From positions 1-43,941 of the forward strand of contig NZ_ALVZ01000185.1 in NCBI RefSeq assembly GCF_000332055.1: a stretch of 43,941 nucleotides of DNA. The letters are read 5' to 3'. The notes beneath the pieces were generated by a model. That model did no database searches and was not told the origin of the DNA. It saw only the letters and a list, made by a program, of their open reading frames with translations. Positions within the stretch are counted from its first letter, which is position 1; each line of letters opens with the position of its first letter. Source of the stretch: Xenococcus sp. PCC 7305 (GTDB taxonomy: Bacteria > Cyanobacteriota > Cyanobacteriia > Cyanobacteriales > Xenococcaceae). Positions 1-8,749 of the stretch are shown piece after piece. The position numbers and the translations under genes were made by a program.

Positions 1-45
1 GTTTTTATGTCTATCATTGCTAGATTCACCGTTTTTCGGGATTTC

Positions 46-83
46 CCTAACACCTAACACCTAACACCTAACACCTAACACCT
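46..83. repeat. Heptanucleotide tandem repeat upstream of dnaA
   Basis: Five head-to-tail copies of CCTAACA followed by a partial copy. This matches the short tandemly repeated heptamers (STRR) known between cyanobacterial genes. It lies about 200 bases before dnaA. No function can be assigned. Confidence 0.9.
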
Positions 84-231
84 TTTACTGGCAACTAACT
101 TAATGCTGAAAACGCAGATTCCACATCAGTCTTTAATTTCATTTAACTCTCTATCTGTTTCTCTTAAACTATCAACTTTAGTTATTCTCTTGGCAGTCAA
201 AGCAAAAACGCTAGTCCCAATTTAGGATTGA

Positions 232-237
232 TATAAT
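232..237 (+). promoter_or_regulatory. Candidate -10 element for dnaA
   Basis: A perfect TATAAT lies 47 bases before the dnaA start. No good -35 element sits at 16-18 bases spacing; the nearest candidate, TTGGCA at 190-195, is too far away. No cluster of DnaA boxes is visible in the 283 bases before the gene. Confidence 0.4.
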
Positions 238-283
238 AACTCGAACGCCCACCTTTTTTGTAGCACGGTATTTACCCCAGTCA

Positions 284-1657
284 ATGTCTGAAAATTTAGC
301 CCCACAGCAAATTTGGAATCAAGTTTTAGAGCGATTAGATAAGCAATTAAGTCGCCCGACCTTTGAAACTTGGATTAAAACCGCAACTGTCCTAAGTTTG
401 CAAGATGACTGTTTGACTATCTGTACTCCCAACCCCTTTATTCTCAATCATCTACAAAAACATTATCTGCAAATTGTGAGTGACACGGTCAAAGAAATTG
501 TGGGTAGCCGTCTCGAAATTCGGTTTACTGTGGCTCAAGGGGATAATACCGCTTGGATAGATGTTGAGAATCCAGTTGCTCAGAAGATTCAAGAACAAAA
601 TATTGCTTCTGGCTCTCTAAAACCAACAGAATTAAACTCTAAATATACCTTCTATCGCTTTGTCGTGGGGCCCACAAATAGAATGGCTCATGCAGCTGCT
701 TTAGCCGTTGCCGAATCACCAGGACGAGATTTTAACCCTTTGTTTCTTTCCGGGGGAGTTGGTTTAGGAAAGACTCATCTGATGCAAGCCATTGGTCATT
801 ATCACCTGGAAATTAGTCGTCAAGCTCGGGTATTCTATGTGTCAACTGAACAGTTTACCAACGATTTGATCTCTGCGATTCGTAACGATAATATGCAGAG
901 TTTTCGAGAACATTATCGCACTGCCGATATTTTACTGATTGATGATATTCAATTTATTGAGGATAAAGAATATACCCAAGAGGAATTTTTCCATACTTTT
1001 AATACTCTTTACGAGGCTGGCAAACAAGTTGTTTTGGCTAGCGATCGCCCACCAAACCAAATTTCTAAATTACAGGAAAGACTTATTTCCCGGTTTTCTA
1101 TGGGTTTAATTGCCGATGTTCAAACTCCAGATCTCGAAACTCGCATGGCAATTCTCCAAAAAAAAGCTGAATACGAAAATATTCGGTTACCCAGAGAAAC
1201 TATTGAATATATTGCGACCCGTTGCACTTCCAATATTCGAGAACTAGAAGGAGCTCTCATCAGAGCGATCGCCTATATGTCGATTTCGGGACTACCAATG
1301 ACAGTAGAACATATTGCCCCTGTGCTCAATCCTCCAGTAGAGACTGTGGCAACTTCTCCAGAGATTATTCTTCAGGTGATTTCAGAAGAACTTAAGATTT
1401 CAATTGAAGATCTTAAAAGTAGTTCTCGTCGCCGCGAAATCAGCACAACCAGACAAATTGGGATGTATTTAATGCGACAACATACCGATCTTAGTTTGCC
1501 CCGTATTGGGGAAGAATTTGGCGGCAAAGATCACACCACGGTGATGTATAGTTGCGATAAGATAGCCAAGAAAATAGAGAAGGATCGCGAACTTAGAGAA
1601 ACCGTTTCCCAACTCAGCGATCGCATTAACTTTATGAGTAAAACCAGACGTTTATAG
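284..1657 (+). CDS. dnaA: Chromosomal replication initiator DnaA
   Basis: ATP-dependent initiator that binds DnaA boxes and melts the replication origin. The 457-residue length is normal for the family. Domain I lies at the N-terminus, with the typical W-x-x-V-L-x-x-L and P-T-F-x-T-W-I pattern. A variable linker follows. The AAA+ core has a Walker A (GGVGLGKTH) and a Walker B (LLIDDIQF). The C-terminal helix-turn-helix domain carries the DnaA signature, with GGKDHTTV followed by a helix. The ATG is supported by conservation from the first residues. The next gene on the same strand is a response regulator, not dnaN, as is common in cyanobacteria where dnaA and dnaN are unlinked. No origin is evident on either side. 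Confidence 0.98.
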   Translation: MSENLAPQQIWNQVLERLDKQLSRPTFETWIKTATVLSLQDDCLTICTPNPFILNHLQKHYLQIVSDTVKEIVGSRLEIRFTVAQGDNTAWIDVENPVAQKIQEQNIASGSLKPTELNSKYTFYRFVVGPTNRMAHAAALAVAESPGRDFNPLFLSGGVGLGKTHLMQAIGHYHLEISRQARVFYVSTEQFTNDLISAIRNDNMQSFREHYRTADILLIDDIQFIEDKEYTQEEFFHTFNTLYEAGKQVVLASDRPPNQISKLQERLISRFSMGLIADVQTPDLETRMAILQKKAEYENIRLPRETIEYIATRCTSNIRELEGALIRAIAYMSISGLPMTVEHIAPVLNPPVETVATSPEIILQVISEELKISIEDLKSSSRRREISTTRQIGMYLMRQHTDLSLPRIGEEFGGKDHTTVMYSCDKIAKKIEKDRELRETVSQLSDRINFMSKTRRL

Positions 1658-1771
1658 GGATTAGAGATTGCGATCTACTTTCCTTAGGTGACTGGGGAAT
1701 TAGCAATTGTGATCCATGATTCAATATTTCAATTTTAGGGAATAATTTAACCAACAAATACTTTTAGTATC

Positions 1772-2962
1772 TTGTGCCATTTGTTGACTCAAAAACCCAT
1801 GGAACAGTATCAAAAGAATCAGCTAAAAAGTTTATTAGAATTACAACTTGAATCAGGCATTAATGGGGTCTTGAAGTTGGAAACACAAGTTAATTCTTGG
1901 CAAAGCCAGCAAACAGCAGTATTAGTAATCAATAATGGATGTTTGGTTTATGGGGGCTCAAAGATTCCTAATGGTCAACAATTTGCCAAATATTTAGGAG
2001 ATAAATTAAAGCCTGATTTGATTGACGCAGCTCTTTCTTTCGCAAGTAAAAAATTAAATAATTCACAATCGGTGCGAGAGTTAATCGAATTATTAGTTAA
2101 ACTAAGAGTCTTCAGTTGGGAAAATATAGAAACTCATATCTACAAACAAATAGTTTTGCTTTTGGAAAAATTCAATTCCCATCCTGGACAGGCCCAATGG
2201 GAAGATGATGATAATTTTGACCTTTCCTTTGGCGCAGATCGTCACGGTTTGAATTGGATTAGAGTAAAACAGGATCTTAGCGATCGCCGACAACAATGGG
2301 CGAACTTAGAATCAATTATCCCTGCGATGGATGCGATACCTAATGTTATTGAAAGACAATTATCAACAGTTCAATATACTAAAATTAGAGAGCAGTTAAA
2401 AATCTATATTGATGGTCGCAAAACCCTAAGTGATATTGCCACAGAAATGGACAAAGATCCTTTAGTGTTGGCTAATCACTATAGTAATTTAGTCAAATCT
2501 GGAGTTATAAGCTTCGATTCCCATCCAGCAAATCACAATCAGGCTAACATTAATCAAACTATCACAACAGGATCTCCTCAGAAAAATTTGCCTACGATTT
2601 TATCTTTAGATGATAGTCGGATTGTACAGGTTTCGATTAAGCGAGCACTCCAAGGAGATTACAATGTTGTTCTTGCTAGCAATGCCGCAGAAGCATTAAT
2701 GTATATCAATCGCAATTCAATAGACTTATTGTTACTTGATGTGACGATGCCAGATGTCAATGGTTGGGAATTTTGCCGAATGATTCGTAAAATGCCTAAA
2801 TTTGAAGAATTACCAATCATTATGGTGACAGCACGAGATGGCTTGCTCGATAAAATGAAAGGTCAAATCTCCGGAACGAATAAATACCTTACCAAACCCT
2901 TCAAGAAAGAAGAATTATTAGAAGTCATCAGTAAATACATTAAATCAAGTAAGCGACTCTAA
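1772..2962 (+). CDS. PATAN-type response regulator (PatA/PixG-like), copy 1
   Basis: Two-part regulator of 396 residues. The N-terminal ~250 residues resemble the PATAN (PatA N-terminal, DUF4388-like) region of cyanobacterial PatA, PixG and PilG proteins. Residues ~273-390 are a CheY-type receiver with acidic D280/D281, phospho-acceptor D323 in LLDVTMPD and K375 in LTKPF. The start is a TTG. It is preferred over the ATG at 1799 because the paralogue at 11396-12562 aligns from its own first residue through this segment (T-x-K-P-x-E-Q shared). The gene faces the minus-strand chemosensory run and its 3' end is 60 bases from that of cheR. In Synechocystis such proteins pair with CheA-like PixL or PilL in pilus-based phototaxis; that role here is inference. 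No output DNA-binding domain is seen. Confidence 0.85.
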   Translation: MCHLLTQKPMEQYQKNQLKSLLELQLESGINGVLKLETQVNSWQSQQTAVLVINNGCLVYGGSKIPNGQQFAKYLGDKLKPDLIDAALSFASKKLNNSQSVRELIELLVKLRVFSWENIETHIYKQIVLLLEKFNSHPGQAQWEDDDNFDLSFGADRHGLNWIRVKQDLSDRRQQWANLESIIPAMDAIPNVIERQLSTVQYTKIREQLKIYIDGRKTLSDIATEMDKDPLVLANHYSNLVKSGVISFDSHPANHNQANINQTITTGSPQKNLPTILSLDDSRIVQVSIKRALQGDYNVVLASNAAEALMYINRNSIDLLLLDVTMPDVNGWEFCRMIRKMPKFEELPIIMVTARDGLLDKMKGQISGTNKYLTKPFKKEELLEVISKYIKSSKRL

Positions 2963-3022
2963 TCTAGACCAAAGTGAATCGCTCCGAAGTTAGCAATTAT
3001 AGTCAACAATCACTTTTAGGAT

Positions 3023-4642
3023 CTATAAATCTTGGATATAGTTCATCAGTTTACTTACAGTTACTGTTCCCTGATATTCAATTTCTGTGTCCCAAGAAAG
3101 TTTCTTTAATAACTCATAAGCTACATCATAGGTTTTCTTGGCTTTCGTAAGATTCCCTTCACGACTATAAAGAGAGCCCAATTCCAAATATGCAGGAATA
3201 GAATCTGGTTCGAGATAAATAATTTTTCTAAGTAAATCTTTGGCCTGATCAATGCGATTTTGTTCTTCAGCGATTTGAGCCAACAGATATAACACAGGTA
3301 AAGAAATTTCATTAATAGTCAAGGCTCGCTGGCAATATTCAGTCGCTAGTTCCAGCTCCCCTTGATTAGCATAAGCTTGAGCCAATAAATAAGCTGCTTG
3401 CTCGCATTGCGGTTGTTGTGCAATTAATTCTTGCGCCAGCTGAATAGATTCTTTATATTGGCCAGTTGAGAATGAAGTCTTAATCGCTTCTAGTGTAATT
3501 TTGCTGGATTCTGTGGGAGTTGATAATTCTGTTTTAACGATATTTTTCCCTTCTAAATCATTTTTTTGAGGAAGCGTAATTTTTTTGACTTGAGGTAAAA
3601 CAGGATTTTTAGAAATCGGTTGGAGTCCAAAATCTATTTTTTCAATTGGATTGCTTAAATCATTAAGCATAAACTCACTCGACTTTGTTGGAAGAGTTAA
3701 TGTCACAGATTGCTGGTTAATGCTTTGACCCTGACTATTATCATGACGTTGGTAATAAACTGATTCTGCACAACTTAAAGTGATAAATTTACTCAGATCA
3801 ATCTCTTGAAGCTCAGCATGTCCAGAAATAAAAAAACCATCAATTTTTAAGCTAGAGTAAATTTTGTTAACAGCTTGCTGAATCGCTTCTGGTTCGAAGT
3901 AAATAAAGACATTACGACATAAAACCAGATCTAAATCAAAGGGAATTATGGCATTGCCACAAAAATCATCTTGGGTCAAATTATAAAACTTGAAAGTTAC
4001 CCTCTGCCGAATTTGTGGTTTTAATTGCCAACCTTGAGATTTAGGTAAAGTCTGAAAATATTTAGTCTTAAGGTCTGGTGTTATGCGACGAAATGACCAA
4101 TTTTTATAGATTCCCTGGCGCGCTTGCGATAAAGATTGCTGATTAATATCTGTCCCTAAAATAAGTATTTGCCAAGAATCGAGATCAGAAATGAGTTCTC
4201 TGAGCAAAATGGCGATCGAATAGGGTTCTTCTCCTGTAGAACATCCCGCACTCCAAATTTTGAGACTTAAATCATTAGCTTTTCTTTTCTGCTCGATTAG
4301 CTGTGGCAAAAGGCGTTCTTGTAATAATTTAAACTGTCCGTCATCACGAAAGAAGAAACTCTCGCCATTGGTAATCATGCTCATGAGAATTTTCCATTCA
4401 GTTTCAGACTTAAGATTGAGAGCATAATCATAATCTTCGCCCGTCGAAGCGGCCCGCGAAGCGGATCTCTTCGAGATCGCCTGATGCAAAAGAGAGTAAT
4501 AATCATGAAGACCAGATAACTTGAGACTTTTGATTCTGGTTTGAACTTTTTTGTTGAAATCAACTCGACTTTGAGGCCGAATTATCAAGCCTGATTGTTG
4601 GGCAATTAATTTGATTAATTGTTCTAACAAAATCTGATTCAT
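3023..4642 (-). CDS. cheR: CheR-type MCP methyltransferase with C-terminal TPR repeats
   Basis: S-adenosylmethionine-dependent methyltransferase expected to methylate glutamates of the MCP at 8750-10201. A CheR N-terminal helical domain lies at residues ~1-110 with N-G-E-S-F-F-F-R-D. The SAM-binding loop SAGCSTGEEPYS is at 131-142, and LCRNVFIYF near 240 is the usual late motif. Residues ~385-520 hold TPR units, as in PilK-like or FrzF-like fusions, for protein docking. The 539-residue length reflects the TPR tail. It is the last gene of the run and follows cheB by 30 bases. Residues ~56-69 (rich in S, R, A) come from a short dispersed DNA repeat inserted in frame between the N-terminal helices and the methyltransferase motif. 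Confidence 0.93.
   Translation of the reverse strand: MNQILLEQLIKLIAQQSGLIIRPQSRVDFNKKVQTRIKSLKLSGLHDYYSLLHQAISKRSASRAASTGEDYDYALNLKSETEWKILMSMITNGESFFFRDDGQFKLLQERLLPQLIEQKRKANDLSLKIWSAGCSTGEEPYSIAILLRELISDLDSWQILILGTDINQQSLSQARQGIYKNWSFRRITPDLKTKYFQTLPKSQGWQLKPQIRQRVTFKFYNLTQDDFCGNAIIPFDLDLVLCRNVFIYFEPEAIQQAVNKIYSSLKIDGFFISGHAELQEIDLSKFITLSCAESVYYQRHDNSQGQSINQQSVTLTLPTKSSEFMLNDLSNPIEKIDFGLQPISKNPVLPQVKKITLPQKNDLEGKNIVKTELSTPTESSKITLEAIKTSFSTGQYKESIQLAQELIAQQPQCEQAAYLLAQAYANQGELELATEYCQRALTINEISLPVLYLLAQIAEEQNRIDQAKDLLRKIIYLEPDSIPAYLELGSLYSREGNLTKAKKTYDVAYELLKKLSWDTEIEYQGTVTVSKLMNYIQDL
4455..4480 (+). repeat. 26-bp dispersed repeat inside cheR, copy A
   Basis: A GC-rich element beginning CGCGAAGCGGA and ending GAGATCGC. 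It matches the copy at 5253-5278 on the opposite strand at 23 of 26 positions. It includes a small inverted repeat (GATCTC..GAGATC). It stands out from the AT-rich surroundings, keeps the cheR reading frame open and encodes the S-K-R-S-A-S-R-A-A-like segment. Further related GC-rich bases extend toward 4443. It looks like one of the small dispersed repeats that insert in frame in cyanobacterial genes. Confidence 0.8.
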
Positions 4643-4672
4643 TGTATTGCAATTTTAATAATTTTGATTTAT

Positions 4673-5794
4673 CTAACACACTGTCCTAATTAGAAAAGGG
4701 GCGATTTCATTTAAGGGAAGAATATGTTGAGCAGCTCCAGACTCGATCGCCGCTTTGGGCATACCAAAGATTGTGCTTGTCGCTTCATCTTGCGCGATTG
4801 TCTTTCCCCCTAATTGTTGAATTCGCTTCATTCCGCCCACCCCATCTCTACCCATGCCTGTTAACAAAATTCCCAGAGCCGATTTGCCATAGAATCTCGC
4901 CAAAGACTCCAACGTAATCGTAATTGAAGGGCGATGGCTATTTAATGGTGGAGCTTCAGAATAGATAAATCTTCCCTGGCGATCAAGTTCTAGATGGTAT
5001 CGCTCCGGGGCAAAATAAATATGGTGTGCAATAGGTAGTTCGCCAGACTCGGCAATTTTAACTTTAAGGGTCGAAACTGTATCGAGCCAATTAATTAAAT
5101 TGCCTAAAAATCCTTCGCTAATATGCTGAACACAGACAATCGGCAAGGGGAAATTGACTGGTAAAGCGGCAAAAATTTCTTGCGTAGCGTTCGGTCCGCC
5201 AGTAGACACTCCAATACCAATAATTTTGTAATTATGTTGACTTCTGGGATTTGCGATCTCAGAGAGCTCCGCTTCGCGCGCCACAGAATTAAGAGCGTCA
5301 AAATTACTAAAATCTATTTTATCTTTTGACCTAGTTATTCCCTGATTCATTTGAGCAGAAGGGCGCAGTCTTTTCGTAAATACCTTGACTCCCGCCAGAA
5401 TTCTAATTTTTTCAATGAGAGCTTGTCTTTGTTTTTGATAATCTTCTAGTAAGCCAGTGTTTGGTTTCGGAAAAACATCTACTGCTCCTGCGGCTAGCAA
5501 CTGTCCAATATTATTGGTATCTGTAGATTGAACTGCCTGACTAATAACTAAAATCGGTCTGGGATATTTAGCCATTAATTGTTTTGTCAATTCTAAGCCA
5601 TCCATTTTCCCCATCAATAGATCAGTACAAATTACATCTGGTTGCAATTGAGGAATTTGTTCCAAAGCAATTTTGCCATTACGAGCTACCCCAACAACTT
5701 CGATTTCAGGCGCAGCATCTAAAATGCGTTGCAAAATATTTAAAGCTACAGGAGAATCTTCCGCCAGAAAAACTTTGATTGGGGATTTAGACAT
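4673..5794 (-). CDS. cheB: CheB-type receiver-methylesterase
   Basis: Phosphorylation-activated methylesterase/deamidase that removes methyl groups from chemoreceptors, opposing the neighbouring cheR. The receiver (residues 1-~130) has phospho-acceptor D58 in CTDLLMGKMDG. The CheB methylesterase domain (~188-373) keeps the catalytic triad: S197 in GVSTGG, H224 in CVQHIS and D317 in TGMGRDG. The 373-residue length is close to the family norm. The inter-domain linker (~170-182) is encoded by a dispersed DNA repeat. A stand-alone homologue of the receiver lies immediately upstream (5921-6337), separated by a 126-base spacer with a hairpin. Both adaptation enzymes being present is notable, since I recall Synechocystis 6803 having pilus-type che loci without them. 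Confidence 0.95.
   Translation of the reverse strand: MSKSPIKVFLAEDSPVALNILQRILDAAPEIEVVGVARNGKIALEQIPQLQPDVICTDLLMGKMDGLELTKQLMAKYPRPILVISQAVQSTDTNNIGQLLAAGAVDVFPKPNTGLLEDYQKQRQALIEKIRILAGVKVFTKRLRPSAQMNQGITRSKDKIDFSNFDALNSVAREAELSEIANPRSQHNYKIIGIGVSTGGPNATQEIFAALPVNFPLPIVCVQHISEGFLGNLINWLDTVSTLKVKIAESGELPIAHHIYFAPERYHLELDRQGRFIYSEAPPLNSHRPSITITLESLARFYGKSALGILLTGMGRDGVGGMKRIQQLGGKTIAQDEATSTIFGMPKAAIESGAAQHILPLNEIAPFLIRTVC
5253..5278 (-). repeat. 26-bp dispersed repeat inside cheB, copy B
   Basis: Read on the minus strand it begins CGCGAAGCGGA and ends GAGATCGC, differing from copy A (4455-4480) at three positions. It encodes part of the flexible linker between the CheB receiver and catalytic domains (A-R-E-A-E-L-S-E-I-A), so the insertion would be tolerated. 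Orientation is sense in cheB but antisense in cheR. Confidence 0.8.
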
Positions 5795-5848
5795 ATTAAA
5801 TAATCATGAGTAACTTTTATAATTAATTCTGCCTAGGAACTTACTAGG

Positions 5849-5886
5849 AAATAAGGAGATCAAGAATAATTCCTGATCTCCTATTT
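5849..5886 (-). promoter_or_regulatory. Hairpin in the spacer between the CheB-like receiver gene and cheB
   Basis: An inverted repeat pairs GGAGATCA (5855-5862) with TGATCTCC (5874-5881) across an 11-base loop. After a one-base bulge five more A-T pairs extend it (5849-5853 with 5882-5886). No run of T follows on either strand, so it is more likely an attenuator, partial terminator or mRNA-processing site than a strong terminator. Confidence 0.5.
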
Positions 5887-5920
5887 AACTATTAGCTATT
5901 AATATTGTTCCCGAAAATAT

Positions 5921-6337
5921 TTACCGTTTTTTAGTCGCTAGAACTTTAATTTTGCCGACTAAAGAAGATTGTAATTTGTCATAATCTGTCGGCGAACCTG
6001 TTGTAGGTTTAGGGAAAAAGTCTAAAGCCCCAGCTTGCATAAGTTCGAAGATATTATCAACATCCGATGGATGTACTGCATTACTGACAACTAATACTGG
6101 TAAAGGATTAGTTTGCATTAGTTGCTTGGTAAATTCCAGACCATCCATCCCAGGCATTTGTAGATCAGTACAAATCACATCGGGTTGCGTTCTGGCAATG
6201 ACATTTAAGCCTTCTGAACCATCGTTAGCTGTCCCGACAACTTCTGTTTCGGGAGCAGTATTTAAAAGTCGTTGCAAAATTTGTAAAGCAACGGGAGAAT
6301 CCTCAATTAACACTACTTTAATTGGTGAATTAGCCAT
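5921..6337 (-). CDS. Stand-alone CheB-like receiver protein
   Basis: A 138-residue single-domain response regulator with phospho-acceptor D58 in CTDLQMPGMDG and the receiver lysine in FFPKP. Its sequence is closer to the CheB receiver encoded next door than to a typical CheY: both have S-P-I-K-V near the start, E-D-S-P-V-A-L, I-C-T-D-L at the same position and F-P-K-P-x-T-G. It thus appears to be a tandem duplicate of that receiver without the methylesterase. It starts two bases after the cheA stop, so translation is probably coupled. It could be a CheY-like output, a phosphate sink, or a regulator competing with CheB for CheA. Homology is clear; the exact role is not. Confidence 0.9.
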   Translation of the reverse strand: MANSPIKVVLIEDSPVALQILQRLLNTAPETEVVGTANDGSEGLNVIARTQPDVICTDLQMPGMDGLEFTKQLMQTNPLPVLVVSNAVHPSDVDNIFELMQAGALDFFPKPTTGSPTDYDKLQSSLVGKIKVLATKKR

Positions 6338-6339
6338 GA

Positions 6340-8682
6340 TTAAATTAACCTCCTTAAGGTATCTAATAAAACTGTTTGGTCAAAATCGCCTTTAGTTAGA
6401 TAAGCATTAGCGCCGGCATCAGCACCTCTACGCTTATCTGATTCTTTTGCCAATGTGGTAACTAAAATAATTGGTAGCTCGTTGTATTCTTTGTCCTGAC
6501 GAATGCGAGCTGTCATTTCTAGGCCACTAAGATTGGGCATTTCCACATCGGAGACGATTGCTTGAAAATTTTTGTAATCCGCTGCCTGTAGTTTTTGGAA
6601 TCCATCTAATCCATCGACGGCAACTGTAACATCGTAGCCAGAACTATCGAGAATTCGTCTGACCTGAGTACGAATTGGCAGTGAATCTTCAACTAATAAA
6701 ACTTTGGGTTTGGTTCTAATTTGAGTTAAAATGCCACTCAGCTCATCATTAATTGCAGTTCCCTGCAATGCTGTTTGTAGTAAATCTTTGGGGTTCAGTA
6801 CCATACAGATTTCCCCAGTTCCTAAGATCGTGGCCCCAGAAATATTGGGAATACGTCTGAGTAACTTGCTCTGGGGTTTTAGGATAATATGCTGCTGATC
6901 TACCAAGCGATCAACAATTACCCCTAAGCGTTCGTTGCCCGACTTAAGAATTACACAAGACATTTTAGTCATTGAGTTATTATCAGAAGATTTTGGCAGT
7001 TTTAACAAACTAGATAGCCAACTAATAGATAAAGGCTCGCCTTCAACTGTAATTGTCGGAGTGCCTTCAACTTGGAAAATATCATCGCGCTCAACAAATA
7101 ACATTGAGTCGATAAAATCTACAGGAATAGCATAAATACTCCGGTTAACCTCAACAATTAGAATATGAGTTGTACTTAAACTAGTCTTGAGTGTCAGTTG
7201 AAATTGACAGCCTTTGCCATAGGTTGAAGAAACTTGAATTGACCCTTTGAGTCTTTCTATATTAGCGCGTACCACATCTAAGCCCACACCACGCCCCGAA
7301 ATTTCACTAACTTCTATACGGGTAGAAAATCCGGAAGCAAAAATTAGTGATTGGGCCTGTTCTGTGGTCATGGCTGCTAATTCTGACTCTGTATGGAGAC
7401 CACGGCGTAAAGCTGTTGATTTAATATTTTCTGTGTCGAGCCCCCGACCATCATCAATTACTTCAATACAAATGCTATTAGAATTTTGATAACCTCGAAT
7501 CGAAAGATTAGCTGTAGCTGACTTACCTTGAGCAATTCGCTCTTCAGTAGTTTCAATACCGTGATCGATCGCATTACGGATTAAGTGAGTTAAAGGATCT
7601 TTAATTTCCTCTAAAATTCTCTTATCAACAGCAATGTCTCCGCCTTCGATTTTGAGGTTAATCTCTTTTCCTAATTGTTTTGCTAAATCACGGATCATCC
7701 GGGGAAAGAGATTAAAAACATTTGCTAGAGGCAACAATCGCAGATCACGAATGCCTGTTTCTAAACTATGAGCAACTATTTCTAAGCGAGCGTTATCTTC
7801 AACCGTGACATTTTTAAGTTGGGTAACTCGCTCTCCTAATTGCTCTAGATATTCTTGGTTTAGTTGCTCAAACTTTTGAATTGGTTCTAGAGTTTCTGAT
7901 GTTAAATGTTGCTCTAATTCCTTAATTGATAGCTGAGTTGCGAAGACTGCTCGACTCCAATCTTCCCAAAGATTGATAATCTCTCTAAGATCTTCAGTTC
8001 GTCTTGCTAAACGTAATTTAGTAACGGATAGCTCCCCTGCTTGAGTCATCAAAGCATCTAATTTAGGAAAGCCAATTCTGACTGTTTCGATCTGATGATC
8101 TTCGATTTGAGCAGCTTTTGCCAATTCTTGTTGAGCTTTTTCCTGGGCCGCAGCAGCCATAGCTTCTTGTTCTTTGGCTAGCTCTGCTAGTAATTCGGCA
8201 GGAAATTCTGCTTCCTGCTCATTAGCTAATAGCAACTCAGGATTAACCTCAGGAGTTTCTGGAGCAGATTGGGAAGCCGCAACTGAATCTGGATCTGCCC
8301 CATCTTCTGCGCCCATTAATTGAGCCATAACATGGAACGTACTAATCCCCGATGACTCACCAGTAACTGCTTCTCGGGCAATTTTTCTAACTGCATCTAA
8401 TCCATGATAGAGGCGATCGCAAAGATTAGAAGTAAAAACACTATTGTTTTCTTTAATATCGCTCAGCAGATCTTCCATCTGGTGAACCAGCATTTCTGCT
8501 TCTTCTACTCCCAACATCCGCGAATCACCCTTGAGGGAATGAGTTGCTCGGAGTAATTCTTCTAATTTGTCTTGATCATTAGGGTTTTTCTCTAGATGGA
8601 TTAATCCATTTTCAATTTTTTCAAGATGATCGGCACTGGCTATTTTGTATAGCTCTCGCAGTTCGGTGTCTTCAATGAACAT
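6340..8682 (-). CDS. cheA: Hybrid CheA histidine kinase with C-terminal receiver
   Basis: Central kinase of the chemosensory pathway, 780 residues. The HPt domain has phospho-accepting H48 in RATHSLKGDS. A long Ala/Glu-rich linker (~130-195) follows, then the dimerisation helices (~200-310). The ATPase domain has an N box (IRNAIDHG, N370), G1 (DDGRG) and G2 (GRGVGLD). A CheW-like regulatory domain spans ~500-640, and a receiver at ~658-780 has D712 in VSDVEMP. This one-HPt, one-receiver layout matches cyanobacterial PixL/PilL/HmpE-type kinases. An AAAGG stretch lies a few bases before the ATG. It is cotranscribed with the MCP 67 bases upstream and the CheB-like receiver two bases downstream. 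Confidence 0.96.
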   Translation of the reverse strand: MFIEDTELRELYKIASADHLEKIENGLIHLEKNPNDQDKLEELLRATHSLKGDSRMLGVEEAEMLVHQMEDLLSDIKENNSVFTSNLCDRLYHGLDAVRKIAREAVTGESSGISTFHVMAQLMGAEDGADPDSVAASQSAPETPEVNPELLLANEQEAEFPAELLAELAKEQEAMAAAAQEKAQQELAKAAQIEDHQIETVRIGFPKLDALMTQAGELSVTKLRLARRTEDLREIINLWEDWSRAVFATQLSIKELEQHLTSETLEPIQKFEQLNQEYLEQLGERVTQLKNVTVEDNARLEIVAHSLETGIRDLRLLPLANVFNLFPRMIRDLAKQLGKEINLKIEGGDIAVDKRILEEIKDPLTHLIRNAIDHGIETTEERIAQGKSATANLSIRGYQNSNSICIEVIDDGRGLDTENIKSTALRRGLHTESELAAMTTEQAQSLIFASGFSTRIEVSEISGRGVGLDVVRANIERLKGSIQVSSTYGKGCQFQLTLKTSLSTTHILIVEVNRSIYAIPVDFIDSMLFVERDDIFQVEGTPTITVEGEPLSISWLSSLLKLPKSSDNNSMTKMSCVILKSGNERLGVIVDRLVDQQHIILKPQSKLLRRIPNISGATILGTGEICMVLNPKDLLQTALQGTAINDELSGILTQIRTKPKVLLVEDSLPIRTQVRRILDSSGYDVTVAVDGLDGFQKLQAADYKNFQAIVSDVEMPNLSGLEMTARIRQDKEYNELPIILVTTLAKESDKRRGADAGANAYLTKGDFDQTVLLDTLRRLI

Positions 8683-8749
8683 AACCTTTAGGATATCTGT
8701 TGGCTGACAACTAATAACTGTTTACTTATGATTCAAAACTGATAACTGA

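Noticed and set aside
1-283. Possible oriC upstream of dnaA
   Set aside because: Only one poor DnaA-box-like sequence near 117-125 and no cluster of TTATCCACA or TTTTCCACA.
3023-4642. cheR considered a pseudogene because of the repeat insertion
   Set aside because: The frame is open throughout and all SAM-binding motifs are intact.
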